From Mesorhizobium sp. M3A.F.Ca.ET.080.04.2.1 (GTDB lineage: Bacteria > Pseudomonadota > Alphaproteobacteria > Rhizobiales > Rhizobiaceae), in contig NZ_CP034451.1 in NCBI RefSeq assembly GCF_003952525.1, forward strand, positions 4,936,501 to 5,000,500: DNA of 64,000 bases, read 5' to 3'. Made by a program: the position numbers and the translations under genes. The notes under the pieces were generated by a model, which was not told the DNA's origin, ran no database searches, and was given only the letters and a program-made list of their open reading frames with translations. Below, in pieces: positions 32,987 to 40,351 of the stretch (the stretch's first letter is position 1; each line of letters begins with the position of its first letter).

Positions 32987-34771
32987 TCAGCTCGGGTTGC
33001 CGAGCCCTGCGGCACGCAAGGATTGCACCAGCCGGTCAATCAGGTCGGCGGGATACTTCCTGTCGGCGAAGGTCGCTCGGGGATCGGCGGCAAATTTAGG
33101 GAATTCGGCGGTGAGTTCGTTGACGAGCTCGCTTGCGAGCTTGTCACGGCCGGAAATCTTGGCGCCGATCAGGCGTGCGGCCAGATAATGCGACTTCGAT
33201 GCCGTCGTTCTGAGCGACTCGCTGGCAATCGCGGCCCTTTTCATGTCGCCCTGCATAAAGGCGCCGATAAAAAGACCGTAGTCCCACCAGGTCGGATGGC
33301 CGCTGAAGGCGTCGACGGCATGGCCGAGGATCGGTGTGCCTTCCTGGTACTTGCCGGCGAAGATGAGGCCGTAGCCATAGGCAGCGGCCATGCCGAGATC
33401 GTATGGATTGAGTTCATAGGCCTTGCGCATCCAGCGGATCGCCTCGTCGGTATTGCCGAGGCGAGAATTGATGTAGCCGTAGGCGCGATGGGCATGCGGG
33501 CTCATCGGTCCCATCTGGATGGCGCGATGGGCAAACGACATTGCCTGCTCGATCGACGTTACGGGCGGGTAGGCGTAGTGATCGGTGACGGCCTCCAAAT
33601 GCAGGGAAGCCAGCTCCGAATAGACGAGCGACGACTTGGTGCTCTGGCTGACGAGCTTCTCCAGGCAACGATAGGCCGCTTCGTGGCTCTTGGCGCTCTG
33701 GTCGAGATAATAACGATCGTCGAGCACCAGGCATTGGATCTGGCTGGTCTGGACTCCGCTCTGGTCGATGTAGCTGTAGATCAGGCCGGAGGCGGGAATG
33801 GTCGACGTCAGAAGGCCGGCGATGCTGCCTTCGACCGCTGAAGGCGCGTTTTCGGCCGGGGTCAGGTTGCGCGACAGGAGAACGCGTCCGGTCGCAACGC
33901 TTTGCAGTTCCACAGTCACGTCGCCGCTGTCAGGTCCGGGCGTGACTTCGAAAACGAAGCTGATCGGATCAGCCGTTTCATCGCGGCTTGCGTCGGCGTC
34001 ACGTCCGATGAAGTCGATCGTGTCGAAGCCGGCAAGTCCGGCGCGCAGCGAAAGGGCGACACGGGCTGCTTCCGGGCCCTCGGCTCTGAGGGCTATGTAG
34101 ATGAGCGGCAAGCCGTCAAAGGCGGCTGAGGCAGGGGCGGTCGGCGTGCCGGCAGTCTGGACCGGCACGACCTTGTCGCTGCCGCCGGCGAAGATGTGGC
34201 CGCCCTGACGAAAGATGAGCAAACCCAGCATGGCGATGACGAGAACCATGGCGGCCCAGAAGAATCGCAATTGGCGCGTCAGCGACGGCGCGGCAGTGGT
34301 GGTCATCAGCGGCGCGGCGTCCGCTGCCGCCAAGGTCTCGAACCGGTCCGGCGCGGGCTCTACAACGTCGGTTGGCGGCGAGGCGCTCTTGCCGGGCTTG
34401 GCATGCTCGGCTTCGGCCGGCAGGCGGATGCCATTCAGCTCATAGGAAGGGACATAGCCGCCGCGAGGGATGGCGATGCGCACCGGCTCGGCAACGCCCT
34501 CGTTGTCGAAATAATGCGCCAACAGCTCGCGCAGCCGCCCGGCCTGGACCCTGACCACGGCATCGGTCGCAGGATCGAAATCCCGATCCTTGCCGAAGAC
34601 ATCCATGGCGATGGAGAGGCCCTTGAGCCTGTCGCCTTCGCCGGCCTGCTCGCGCTCGACCAGGTAGCGTAACAGCCGGCGCGCGCGCTCGGACCGTCCG
34701 AACGTTTCGCTGGCAAGCAGTCGCTCCAATGTCTCGCGCACTGCGGGGGCGGCAGGCGTGGCAGGCTCCAA
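32987..34771 (-). CDS. Membrane-anchored winged-helix/TPR regulatory protein
   Basis: 594 residues from TTG 34771, which has GGAAGGATCGACAC before it. Residues about 10-110 form the winged-helix-like domain of the adenylate-cyclase-regulator type (LERLLASETFGRSERARRLLRYLVEREQAGEGDRLKGLSIAMDVFGKD...VRVQAGRLRELL). One membrane helix is near 170-190 (FFWAAMVLVIAMLGLLIF). The periplasmic half is TPR-like (YRCLEKLVSQSTKSSLVYSELASLHLE..AHRAYGYINSRLGNTDEAIRWMRKAYELNPYD). It looks like a one-component membrane transcription regulator sensing the periplasm. Target genes are unknown. Confidence 0.78.
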   Translation of the reverse strand: MEPATPAAPAVRETLERLLASETFGRSERARRLLRYLVEREQAGEGDRLKGLSIAMDVFGKDRDFDPATDAVVRVQAGRLRELLAHYFDNEGVAEPVRIAIPRGGYVPSYELNGIRLPAEAEHAKPGKSASPPTDVVEPAPDRFETLAAADAAPLMTTTAAPSLTRQLRFFWAAMVLVIAMLGLLIFRQGGHIFAGGSDKVVPVQTAGTPTAPASAAFDGLPLIYIALRAEGPEAARVALSLRAGLAGFDTIDFIGRDADASRDETADPISFVFEVTPGPDSGDVTVELQSVATGRVLLSRNLTPAENAPSAVEGSIAGLLTSTIPASGLIYSYIDQSGVQTSQIQCLVLDDRYYLDQSAKSHEAAYRCLEKLVSQSTKSSLVYSELASLHLEAVTDHYAYPPVTSIEQAMSFAHRAIQMGPMSPHAHRAYGYINSRLGNTDEAIRWMRKAYELNPYDLGMAAAYGYGLIFAGKYQEGTPILGHAVDAFSGHPTWWDYGLFIGAFMQGDMKRAAIASESLRTTASKSHYLAARLIGAKISGRDKLASELVNELTAEFPKFAADPRATFADRKYPADLIDRLVQSLRAAGLGNPS

Positions 34772-34962
34772 GTGTCGATCCTTCCGAAGTCGGCACAGGT
34801 TAGGGCGCGATCATATAGGGCCCGGGCCGGCACACAAGAATGCTTGTATTATGCGATCGCGTAAGCCACGGGAAAGTTCCCGCTCGGTTAACGAAGTGGC
34901 GGGCATCTGTTCCGAGAGCCGGCGCGCTCTCGCGAACGCGCCGCGCCCAAGGGCTTGAATGA

Positions 34963-36702
34963 TCAGCCGGCCTTGCGCTCGAGGATGCGGTTGGCGGCCG
35001 AAACCACCGCCTCCAGCGAGGCGGCGACGATGTTGGTGTTTATCCCGGCGCCGAACAGCTTGCCGGCCGGATGTTCCATCTCGACATAGGAGATGGCCGA
35101 GGCATTGGAGCCGCGCTGGAGCGAATGCTCGGAATAGTCGAGAACCGACATCTCGATGCCGATATGACGCGACAGCGCGTCGATGAAGCCATCGATCGGG
35201 CCAGTTCCGGTCCCGGTGATAGTCACTTCCCTGCCGTTGTCGAGGATGACCGCCTCGACCACGCGCCGGCCTTTGACCTCGGTATCGGGATAGGTCTGGT
35301 GATCGAGGAATTTCAGCCGCGCGCCGGGCTGATCGACATAGGTCTCGAGGAAACGGTCATGGATGCGCTTGCCCGGAACCTCCTTGCCTTCCGCGTCGGT
35401 GATCGCCTGGATGTCCTGGCTGAACTCGATCTGCAGGTTGCGCGGCAGGTTGAGGCCGTAATCGGCATGCAGCACATAGGCGATGCCGCCCTTGCCGGAT
35501 TGCGAGTTGATGCGGATGATCGCCTCATAGGTGCGGCCGACATCGGCCGGGTCGATCGGCAGATAAGGCACTTCCCAGACCGGTGTGTTGGCCTTGCGCA
35601 GCGCCTTCATGCCCTTGTTGATGGCGTCCTGGTGCGAGCCGGAGAAAGCGGTATAGACGAGCTCGCCGACATAGGGATGGCGCTCCGGAATCTTCAACTG
35701 GTTCGAATATTCGTAGACGTCCTTCATCCGGTTGATGTCGGAGCAGTCGAGCTCGGGATCGACGCCCTGCGTGTACATGTTGAGCGCCAGGGTGACGATG
35801 TCGACATTGCCGGTGCGCTCGCCATTGCCGAACAGCGTTCCCTCGACACGGTCGGCGCCTGCCATCAGGCCAAGCTCGGTGGTGGCGACGCCGGTGCCGC
35901 GGTCGTTGTGCGGGTGCAGTGAGATGATCAGGTTCTCGCGATTGTCGAGGTTGCGGCACATCCATTCGATGCGATCGGCATAGACGTTGGGCGTCGACAT
36001 CTCGACGGTCGAGGGCAGGTTGATGATCAGCTTGTTCTCCGCCGTCGGCTTCACGATCTCGGTGACGGCGTTGCAGATCTCCAGCGCGACCTCGAGCTCG
36101 GTCCCGGTGAAGCTTTCCGGCGAATATTCGAAGCGGTAGCCGCCGCCCGCCTTGGCCGCCATGTCGGTGATCATCTTGGCGGCGTCGGTGGCGATCCGCT
36201 TGATGCCGGGCACGTCCTTCTCGAAGACGACGCGGCGCTGCAACTCGCTGGTCGAGTTGTAGAAATGCACGATCGGCCGATGCGCGCCCTTCAGCGCCTC
36301 GAAGGTGCGCGTGATCAGCTCGGGCCGGCACTGCACCAGCACCTGCAGCGATACGTCCCGGGGCACGCCACCTTCCTCGATGCACCAGCGGGCGAAATCG
36401 AAGTCGGTCTGCGAAGCCGAGGGAAAGCCGATCTCGATCTCCTTGAAGCCCATGTCGAGCAGCAGCGCGAACATACGCGCCTTGCGCTCGTGGCCCATCG
36501 GGTCGATCAGTGCCTGGTTGCCATCGCGCAGGTCGACCGAGCACCAGATCGGCGCCTTTTCGATGACCTTGGCCGGCCAGGTCCGGTCGGTGAGGCCGAC
36601 GGTGGGGTAGGGTTGGTATTTACGGGCTGCCTCCGGCATGTGGCCGGCCGTGCGCTTCTCGCTTTCAGCCTCGCCGGCGCGAATTTCTTCTCTTGCGTTC
36701 AT
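34963..36702 (-). CDS. leuA: 2-isopropylmalate synthase LeuA
   Basis: First committed step of leucine biosynthesis: acetyl-CoA + 2-oxoisovalerate. 579 residues, the long form of the enzyme. Catalytic domain with the DRDGNQ-type motif as WCSVDLRDGNQALIDPMG, then the HPHNDRGTG metal-binding segment. The C-terminal LeuA dimer/regulatory domain (leucine feedback) is present with GTGTGPIDGFIDALS. The start at 36702 follows CCGGAGAAACGACG. A leader peptide ORF with a run of Leu codons lies 142 bases upstream, pointing to leucine attenuation. Confidence 0.97.
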   Translation of the reverse strand: MNAREEIRAGEAESEKRTAGHMPEAARKYQPYPTVGLTDRTWPAKVIEKAPIWCSVDLRDGNQALIDPMGHERKARMFALLLDMGFKEIEIGFPSASQTDFDFARWCIEEGGVPRDVSLQVLVQCRPELITRTFEALKGAHRPIVHFYNSTSELQRRVVFEKDVPGIKRIATDAAKMITDMAAKAGGGYRFEYSPESFTGTELEVALEICNAVTEIVKPTAENKLIINLPSTVEMSTPNVYADRIEWMCRNLDNRENLIISLHPHNDRGTGVATTELGLMAGADRVEGTLFGNGERTGNVDIVTLALNMYTQGVDPELDCSDINRMKDVYEYSNQLKIPERHPYVGELVYTAFSGSHQDAINKGMKALRKANTPVWEVPYLPIDPADVGRTYEAIIRINSQSGKGGIAYVLHADYGLNLPRNLQIEFSQDIQAITDAEGKEVPGKRIHDRFLETYVDQPGARLKFLDHQTYPDTEVKGRRVVEAVILDNGREVTITGTGTGPIDGFIDALSRHIGIEMSVLDYSEHSLQRGSNASAISYVEMEHPAGKLFGAGINTNIVAASLEAVVSAANRILERKAG

Positions 36703-36720
36703 CGTCGTTTCTCCGGACGG

Positions 36721-36756
36721 CTCGCATGCCCGCCTTGGGCGGGTTGGTGGCGAGCG
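36721..36756 (-). promoter_or_regulatory. Hairpin before leuA start, part of the leader
   Basis: GCTCGC (36721-36726) pairs with GCGAGC (36751-36756), with an inner stem CCCGCC/GGCGGG (36730-36735/36739-36744). It lies 18 bases upstream of the leuA ATG, just before the Shine-Dalgarno. No T-run follows, so it might act on translation or as part of a terminator/antiterminator set that cannot be settled by eye. Confidence 0.4.
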
Positions 36757-36798
36757 TCGCCTCTACCAGAATTTCGTTCGCTTGATGTGACTTTGCCA

Positions 36799-36844
36799 AG
36801 GAGCGTGCGCCTCTAGCGGCGGGCATCGACCGCCGGGCGCTCCT
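36799..36844 (-). promoter_or_regulatory. Nested stem-loop directly after the leucine leader peptide
   Basis: AGGAGCG (minus strand, immediately after the leader stop) pairs with CGCTCCT (36799-36805 and 36838-36844 on the plus strand), enclosing a second stem CGGCGG/CCGCCG. A ribosome stalled on the Leu codons would disrupt it. It fits the pause/protector hairpin of an attenuator. Confidence 0.45.
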
Positions 36845-36964
36845 TCAGCGAGCCCGGCGATCGCCGATAAGGCCGAGAAGAAGCAGGGTCGAAGCGAGCG
36901 CGCGCACGGTCTCGCCGGCAAAGCCGGTGCGAGAGGAAGCGACGAAGCGGGTACGCGTAGCCAT
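36845..36964 (-). CDS. Leucine leader peptide upstream of leuA
   Basis: 39-codon ORF: starts MATRTRFVASSRTG at 36964 and holds six Leu codons, including four in a row (CTG CTT CTT CTC) at codons 27-30, then Gly-Leu-Ile and Arg-rich end RRAR. It is located between the leuA promoter region and leuA and is followed at once by a hairpin. Rare Leu runs in a short ORF before leuA are the mark of leucine attenuation, which is known for alphaproteobacterial leuA genes. Expression was not tested. Confidence 0.75.
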   Translation of the reverse strand: MATRTRFVASSRTGFAGETVRALASTLLLLGLIGDRRAR

Positions 36965-37097
36965 GGCGGTCTCTTACAGGAGCGGCTTTCCGGAGGCAAG
37001 TGCCGCCCTGCCGAACGGATCGCGGGCTCTTCCCCGCATCAGGCAAATACGCCACACTTGCCCGACGCGGTCCATCGTGGCCCGGAGGAGGTCGTGC
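36965..37097. other. Divergent promoter region leuA leader / ATP-grasp gene
   Basis: 133 bases with no further gene. CGGAGGAGG at 37083-37091 is the ribosome site of the plus-strand ATP-grasp gene. The leuA leader promoter must lie here on the minus strand, but no clear -35/-10 pair was recognised. Confidence 0.4.
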
Positions 37098-38264
37098 ATG
37101 AATTTCGTGTTCTTCTCGCCGCATTTTCCGGCCAACGGCGCCGATTTCTGCGACCGGCTGAAGAAGGCCGGCGCCACCGTGCTCGGTATTGGCGATGCTC
37201 CTTATGAAACGCTGAGCGGCAAGCTCAAGGCGGCGCTTTCCGAGTATTACCGCGTGGCGGACATGGAGGACTACGACACGGTGTTCCGGGCGATGGGACA
37301 TTTCATCCACAAGTGGGGCCGTATCGATCGCTTCGAGTCCCTCAACGAGCATTGGCTGGAACTCGAGGCCAACATCCGCACCGACTTCAACGTCTTCGGC
37401 ACCAAGCTCGATTTCGTGAAAAACCTGAAGCGCAAGAGCCGCATGCGCGCGTTCTTTCGCAAGAGCGGCGTCGAGACCATTCCGCAGCGCAAATGCTCCG
37501 ACCGTGCCGGCGCCATGACCTTCATCCGGCGGGTTGGCTATCCGGTGGTGGTGAAGCCGGATTCAGGTTCCGGCGCCTCGAACACGTTCAAGATCTCCAA
37601 CGCAAAAGAACTAGACCAGTTCTTCAAGGACAAGCCCGAGGGGGTCAGCTTCGTCATGGAGCAGTTCATCGAGGGCCTGGTGGTGACCTTCGACGGGCTG
37701 GTCAACCGCGACGGCGAGGTGGTGCTGGCGGCCAGCCACCGCTACGACCAGAGCGTCATGGAGGTGGTCAACCGCGACCGCCATATGAGCTACACCTGCT
37801 TCCCCGAGATCACGCCGGCGGTGGAGCAGGCAGGCCGAAAGATCCTCAAGGCGTTCGACGTGCGCGAGCGCTTCTTCCACATCGAGCTGTTCGAGACCAG
37901 CGACAAGCGCATCATCGCGCTGGAGGTCAACATGCGCCCGCCCGGGGCCTGGATGACCGACGCAATCAACTACACCTTCGACATCGACGTCTATGCGGCA
38001 TGGGCCGAGATGGTGGTCAAGAACGCTGCCGGCGGTCCCTACAAGGGCAAGTATTTCACCGCCTATGCCAGCCGCAAACGGCATGTCGACTATTTGCACA
38101 GCCATGAGGACGTGCTAGCCGCCCACGGCGACAAGATCGTCCACCACCAGGCCATCGAAGAGGTTTTCAGCCGCGCCATGGGCAACTACGCCTACCAGAT
38201 GCGTTCGAAGGACCCGAAGGCGCTGCGCCAGGCGGTCGACTATATCCACGCGGAAAAGGCATGA
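37098..38264 (+). CDS. ATP-grasp domain protein, ligase of unknown substrate
   Basis: 388 residues. N-terminal Rossmann-like pre-ATP-grasp part (MNFVFFSPHFPANGADFCDRLKKAGATVLGIG), then an ATP-grasp core: VGYPVVVKPDSGSGASNTFKI is the Lys-containing ATP-binding strand with Gly-rich loop, VMEQFIEGLVVTFDGLVN the hinge, and HIELFETSDKRIIALEVNMRPPGAWMTD the metal-binding Glu/Asn region. Such enzymes join a carboxylate to an amine or alcohol through an acyl-phosphate. The start at 37098 has a strong GGAGGAGG. The esterase gene begins 3 bases after its stop, so the two work as a unit. Confidence 0.85.
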   Translation: MNFVFFSPHFPANGADFCDRLKKAGATVLGIGDAPYETLSGKLKAALSEYYRVADMEDYDTVFRAMGHFIHKWGRIDRFESLNEHWLELEANIRTDFNVFGTKLDFVKNLKRKSRMRAFFRKSGVETIPQRKCSDRAGAMTFIRRVGYPVVVKPDSGSGASNTFKISNAKELDQFFKDKPEGVSFVMEQFIEGLVVTFDGLVNRDGEVVLAASHRYDQSVMEVVNRDRHMSYTCFPEITPAVEQAGRKILKAFDVRERFFHIELFETSDKRIIALEVNMRPPGAWMTDAINYTFDIDVYAAWAEMVVKNAAGGPYKGKYFTAYASRKRHVDYLHSHEDVLAAHGDKIVHHQAIEEVFSRAMGNYAYQMRSKDPKALRQAVDYIHAEKA

Positions 38265-38267
38265 GCG

Positions 38268-39044
38268 ATGGACGTCTCCTACCATAAGGGACATGCCCGC
38301 AACCTTGGCCGAGACATGGAATACAAGCGCTACGGCCATGCCGGACGGCCGGTGGTGGTGTTCCCGACCTCGCAGGGGCGCTTCTACCAGTTCGAGGATT
38401 CGGGCGGCGTCGGCGCGCTCAGCGAATTCATCGACACTGGCCGCATCCAGCTGTTCACACTCGACGGGATCGATTCGGAATCCTTCTTCGACAAGCATGG
38501 TGATGCGACCCATCGCATCGCGCGCCACGAGGCGTATTTCCGCTATGTGCGCGAGGAGGCGCTGCCGGAACTTTCGGCGGTTGCCGCCAAGGCCAATGGC
38601 GGGCGCACGCTGAAGCCGCTGTTCTGCGGCTGCTCGATGGGCGGTTACCACTCGTCGAATTTCGTCTTCCGCTTCCCGGAGCTGGCGAGCGGCGTGATCT
38701 CATTGTCAGGCGTCTATTCGACCCGCGACTTCTTCGGGCGGATGCTCGAGGGCAATGTCTACTTCAACTCGCCGCTCGACTATCTGCCCGGCATCGTCGA
38801 CCAGAAGCTGCTCGGGCGGCTGCGCGCCCTACGACTGATCTTCTGTTGCGGGCAGGGCGCGTGGGAGGAGCGCATGCTGGTCGAAACGCGCGAGCTGGAG
38901 CAGGTGCTGCGCGACAAGTCCATTCCGGCCTGGGTGGATTATTGGGGCGGCGACGTCAGCCATGACTGGCCATGGTGGCACAAGCAACTCGTCTATTTCT
39001 TCGGCCGCTGGCTGGATGACGACCTGATGAAGCGATTGGACTGA
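38268..39044 (+). CDS. Alpha/beta-hydrolase esterase paired with ATP-grasp ligase
   Basis: 258 residues of the putative esterase (esterase D-like) family. Nucleophile S123 in LFCGCSMGGYHSSNF; the probable His is in the tail HDWPWWHKQLVYFF, with Asp in YWGGDVSHD. No signal peptide, so cytoplasmic. The gene is 3 bases after the ATP-grasp gene, which builds an ester or amide. A hydrolase next to a ligase suggests either release of the product or trimming of an ester. The product is unknown. Confidence 0.83.
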   Translation: MDVSYHKGHARNLGRDMEYKRYGHAGRPVVVFPTSQGRFYQFEDSGGVGALSEFIDTGRIQLFTLDGIDSESFFDKHGDATHRIARHEAYFRYVREEALPELSAVAAKANGGRTLKPLFCGCSMGGYHSSNFVFRFPELASGVISLSGVYSTRDFFGRMLEGNVYFNSPLDYLPGIVDQKLLGRLRALRLIFCCGQGAWEERMLVETRELEQVLRDKSIPAWVDYWGGDVSHDWPWWHKQLVYFFGRWLDDDLMKRLD

Positions 39045-39148
39045 TGCCAAGGCGTCGGTGACATGACCTTTTCGCTGGGCGCCGATCGGATCGCCTTCTG
39101 CAACTGAAGCCGTCGTGCCGGTCATCCGCCGATATTGATCTAAAAATA

Positions 39149-39163
39149 TGACTGTTCCTGTCA
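39149..39163. promoter_or_regulatory. RirA-type iron box (TGA-N9-TCA) before siderophore reductase
   Basis: TGA-CTGTTCCTG-TCA at 39149-39163, extended to ATGAC...GTCAT as an inverted repeat. Consensus for the rhizobial iron repressor RirA (IRO box) is TGA-N9-TCA. It lies about 100 bases upstream of the siderophore-interacting protein start, in the expected place. Confidence 0.55.
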
Positions 39164-39262
39164 TCTTTTTGTGGAAACATCGCAGACGCTGTGGCATGCC
39201 CGCCGGGACGATGGCATCGGCCTGAGGGCCGATCGCCTCCACCTTTGTCGAAAGGCCTGGCG

Positions 39263-40333
39263 ATGGTTCAGCTCAGCGCGCAAACCCATATCCGAAACGA
39301 CGGGATCCAGGCGGTCATGGACAGGCTGCGCGCCGAGCACAGCGTCTGCGAAATCGAAATCGGCCACGCGGATCAGTGGGCGCTCCGTATGCATTACGGC
39401 TCGCTGCATGCCGCTGCCGAGGAGGGGGGCATGCTGATCCGGGTCGCCGCCCAGGACGAGACCTGCTTGGCCTATATGAAGATGATCGTTGCTGGTCACA
39501 TAGCCGGGCAGTTGGGGACGACGAACGGCCTGCGCTGGCAGGGTGACGGCAGCCATGCCGGCACACCCGTCTTCTTCCGCGAGATCAGCGTGCAATCCTC
39601 GACGCGGCTGTCGCCGCACATGCAGCGCGTGCGCTTCGCGGGCCGCGATCTCGGCCGTTTCGCCCATGGCGGGCTGCATGTGAGGCTCCTGCTGCCGCCC
39701 GCCGGTCGACAGCCGGTGTGGCCGTTGATGGGCGTCGACGGGATGATGGTGTGGCCTTCGGGCGAGGACGCGCTCACGGTCCGGGTCTACACGATCCGGG
39801 CGCTGGACGTCGCCGGCGGTTGGCTCGACATCGATTTTGTGCTGCATCCAGGCACCGAAACGCCGGCGGCGGATTTCGCGCTGAGCGCGCGGGCCGGCGA
39901 CGTCGTCGGCATGATCGGTCCCGGCGGCGGCGGCGTCCCGGAGGCGCAAAATCTGCTTCTCCTCGGCGATGACACGGCGCTGCCGGCCATTGGCAGAATC
40001 CTGGAGGAAATTCCGCCGTCGATCCGCGCCGAGGTCCTTGTCGAGGTCGATGGTCCGGAGGACCGGATTGCGCTTACGGAAGACGACAACATCGCCGTCA
40101 ACTGGCTCTACCGGCAGGGCCAAGAGGCCGGCACGGCCGGTCTCTTGCCGGCCGCGCTGCGCGAGCGCGGGCCTTCGGCCGGAGATTTCTATGTTTGGGC
40201 CGGGTGCGAGTTTTCCGACTTCCGCGAGATCCGAAAAATCCTGCGCAAGGAATGGGGCCTGCCGCGCGAGCGGCATCTGGCCACCGCCTATTGGCGCCGG
40301 GGTGCGCAGGGCGCAGAGGGCGGCGAGGAGTAG
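39263..40333 (+). CDS. Siderophore-interacting protein (ferric-siderophore reductase), DUF2218 fusion
   Basis: 356 residues from ATG 39263 (AAAGG in front). An N-terminal DUF2218-like domain (about 1-95, MDRLRAEHSVCEIEIGHADQWALRMHYGSLHAAAEEGGMLIRVAAQDE) precedes a flavin-binding SIP domain (MQRVRFAGRDLGRFAHGG..VRVYTIRALDVAGGWLDIDFVLHP), with the NAD(P)H-binding part LLLGDDTALPAIGRILEEIP and FYVWAGCEFSDFREIRKILRKEWGL at the end. It reduces Fe(III)-siderophores to release iron in the cytoplasm. It converges on a TonB receptor gene with 18 bases between stops. An IRO box precedes it. Confidence 0.9.
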   Translation: MVQLSAQTHIRNDGIQAVMDRLRAEHSVCEIEIGHADQWALRMHYGSLHAAAEEGGMLIRVAAQDETCLAYMKMIVAGHIAGQLGTTNGLRWQGDGSHAGTPVFFREISVQSSTRLSPHMQRVRFAGRDLGRFAHGGLHVRLLLPPAGRQPVWPLMGVDGMMVWPSGEDALTVRVYTIRALDVAGGWLDIDFVLHPGTETPAADFALSARAGDVVGMIGPGGGGVPEAQNLLLLGDDTALPAIGRILEEIPPSIRAEVLVEVDGPEDRIALTEDDNIAVNWLYRQGQEAGTAGLLPAALRERGPSAGDFYVWAGCEFSDFREIRKILRKEWGLPRERHLATAYWRRGAQGAEGGEE

Positions 40334-40351
40334 TCGCCGCCCCCCACCAGA

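Noticed and set aside
34920..34943. 7-bp GC hairpin after leuA as terminator
   Set aside because: CGGCGCG/CGCGCCG with a 10-base loop and no T-tract; such GC hairpins are common by chance in this composition.
36763..36999. 78-codon minus-strand frame in the leuA leader
   Set aside because: Different frame from the Leu4 leader ORF; no Leu run near its end and no ribosome site; considered a shadow.
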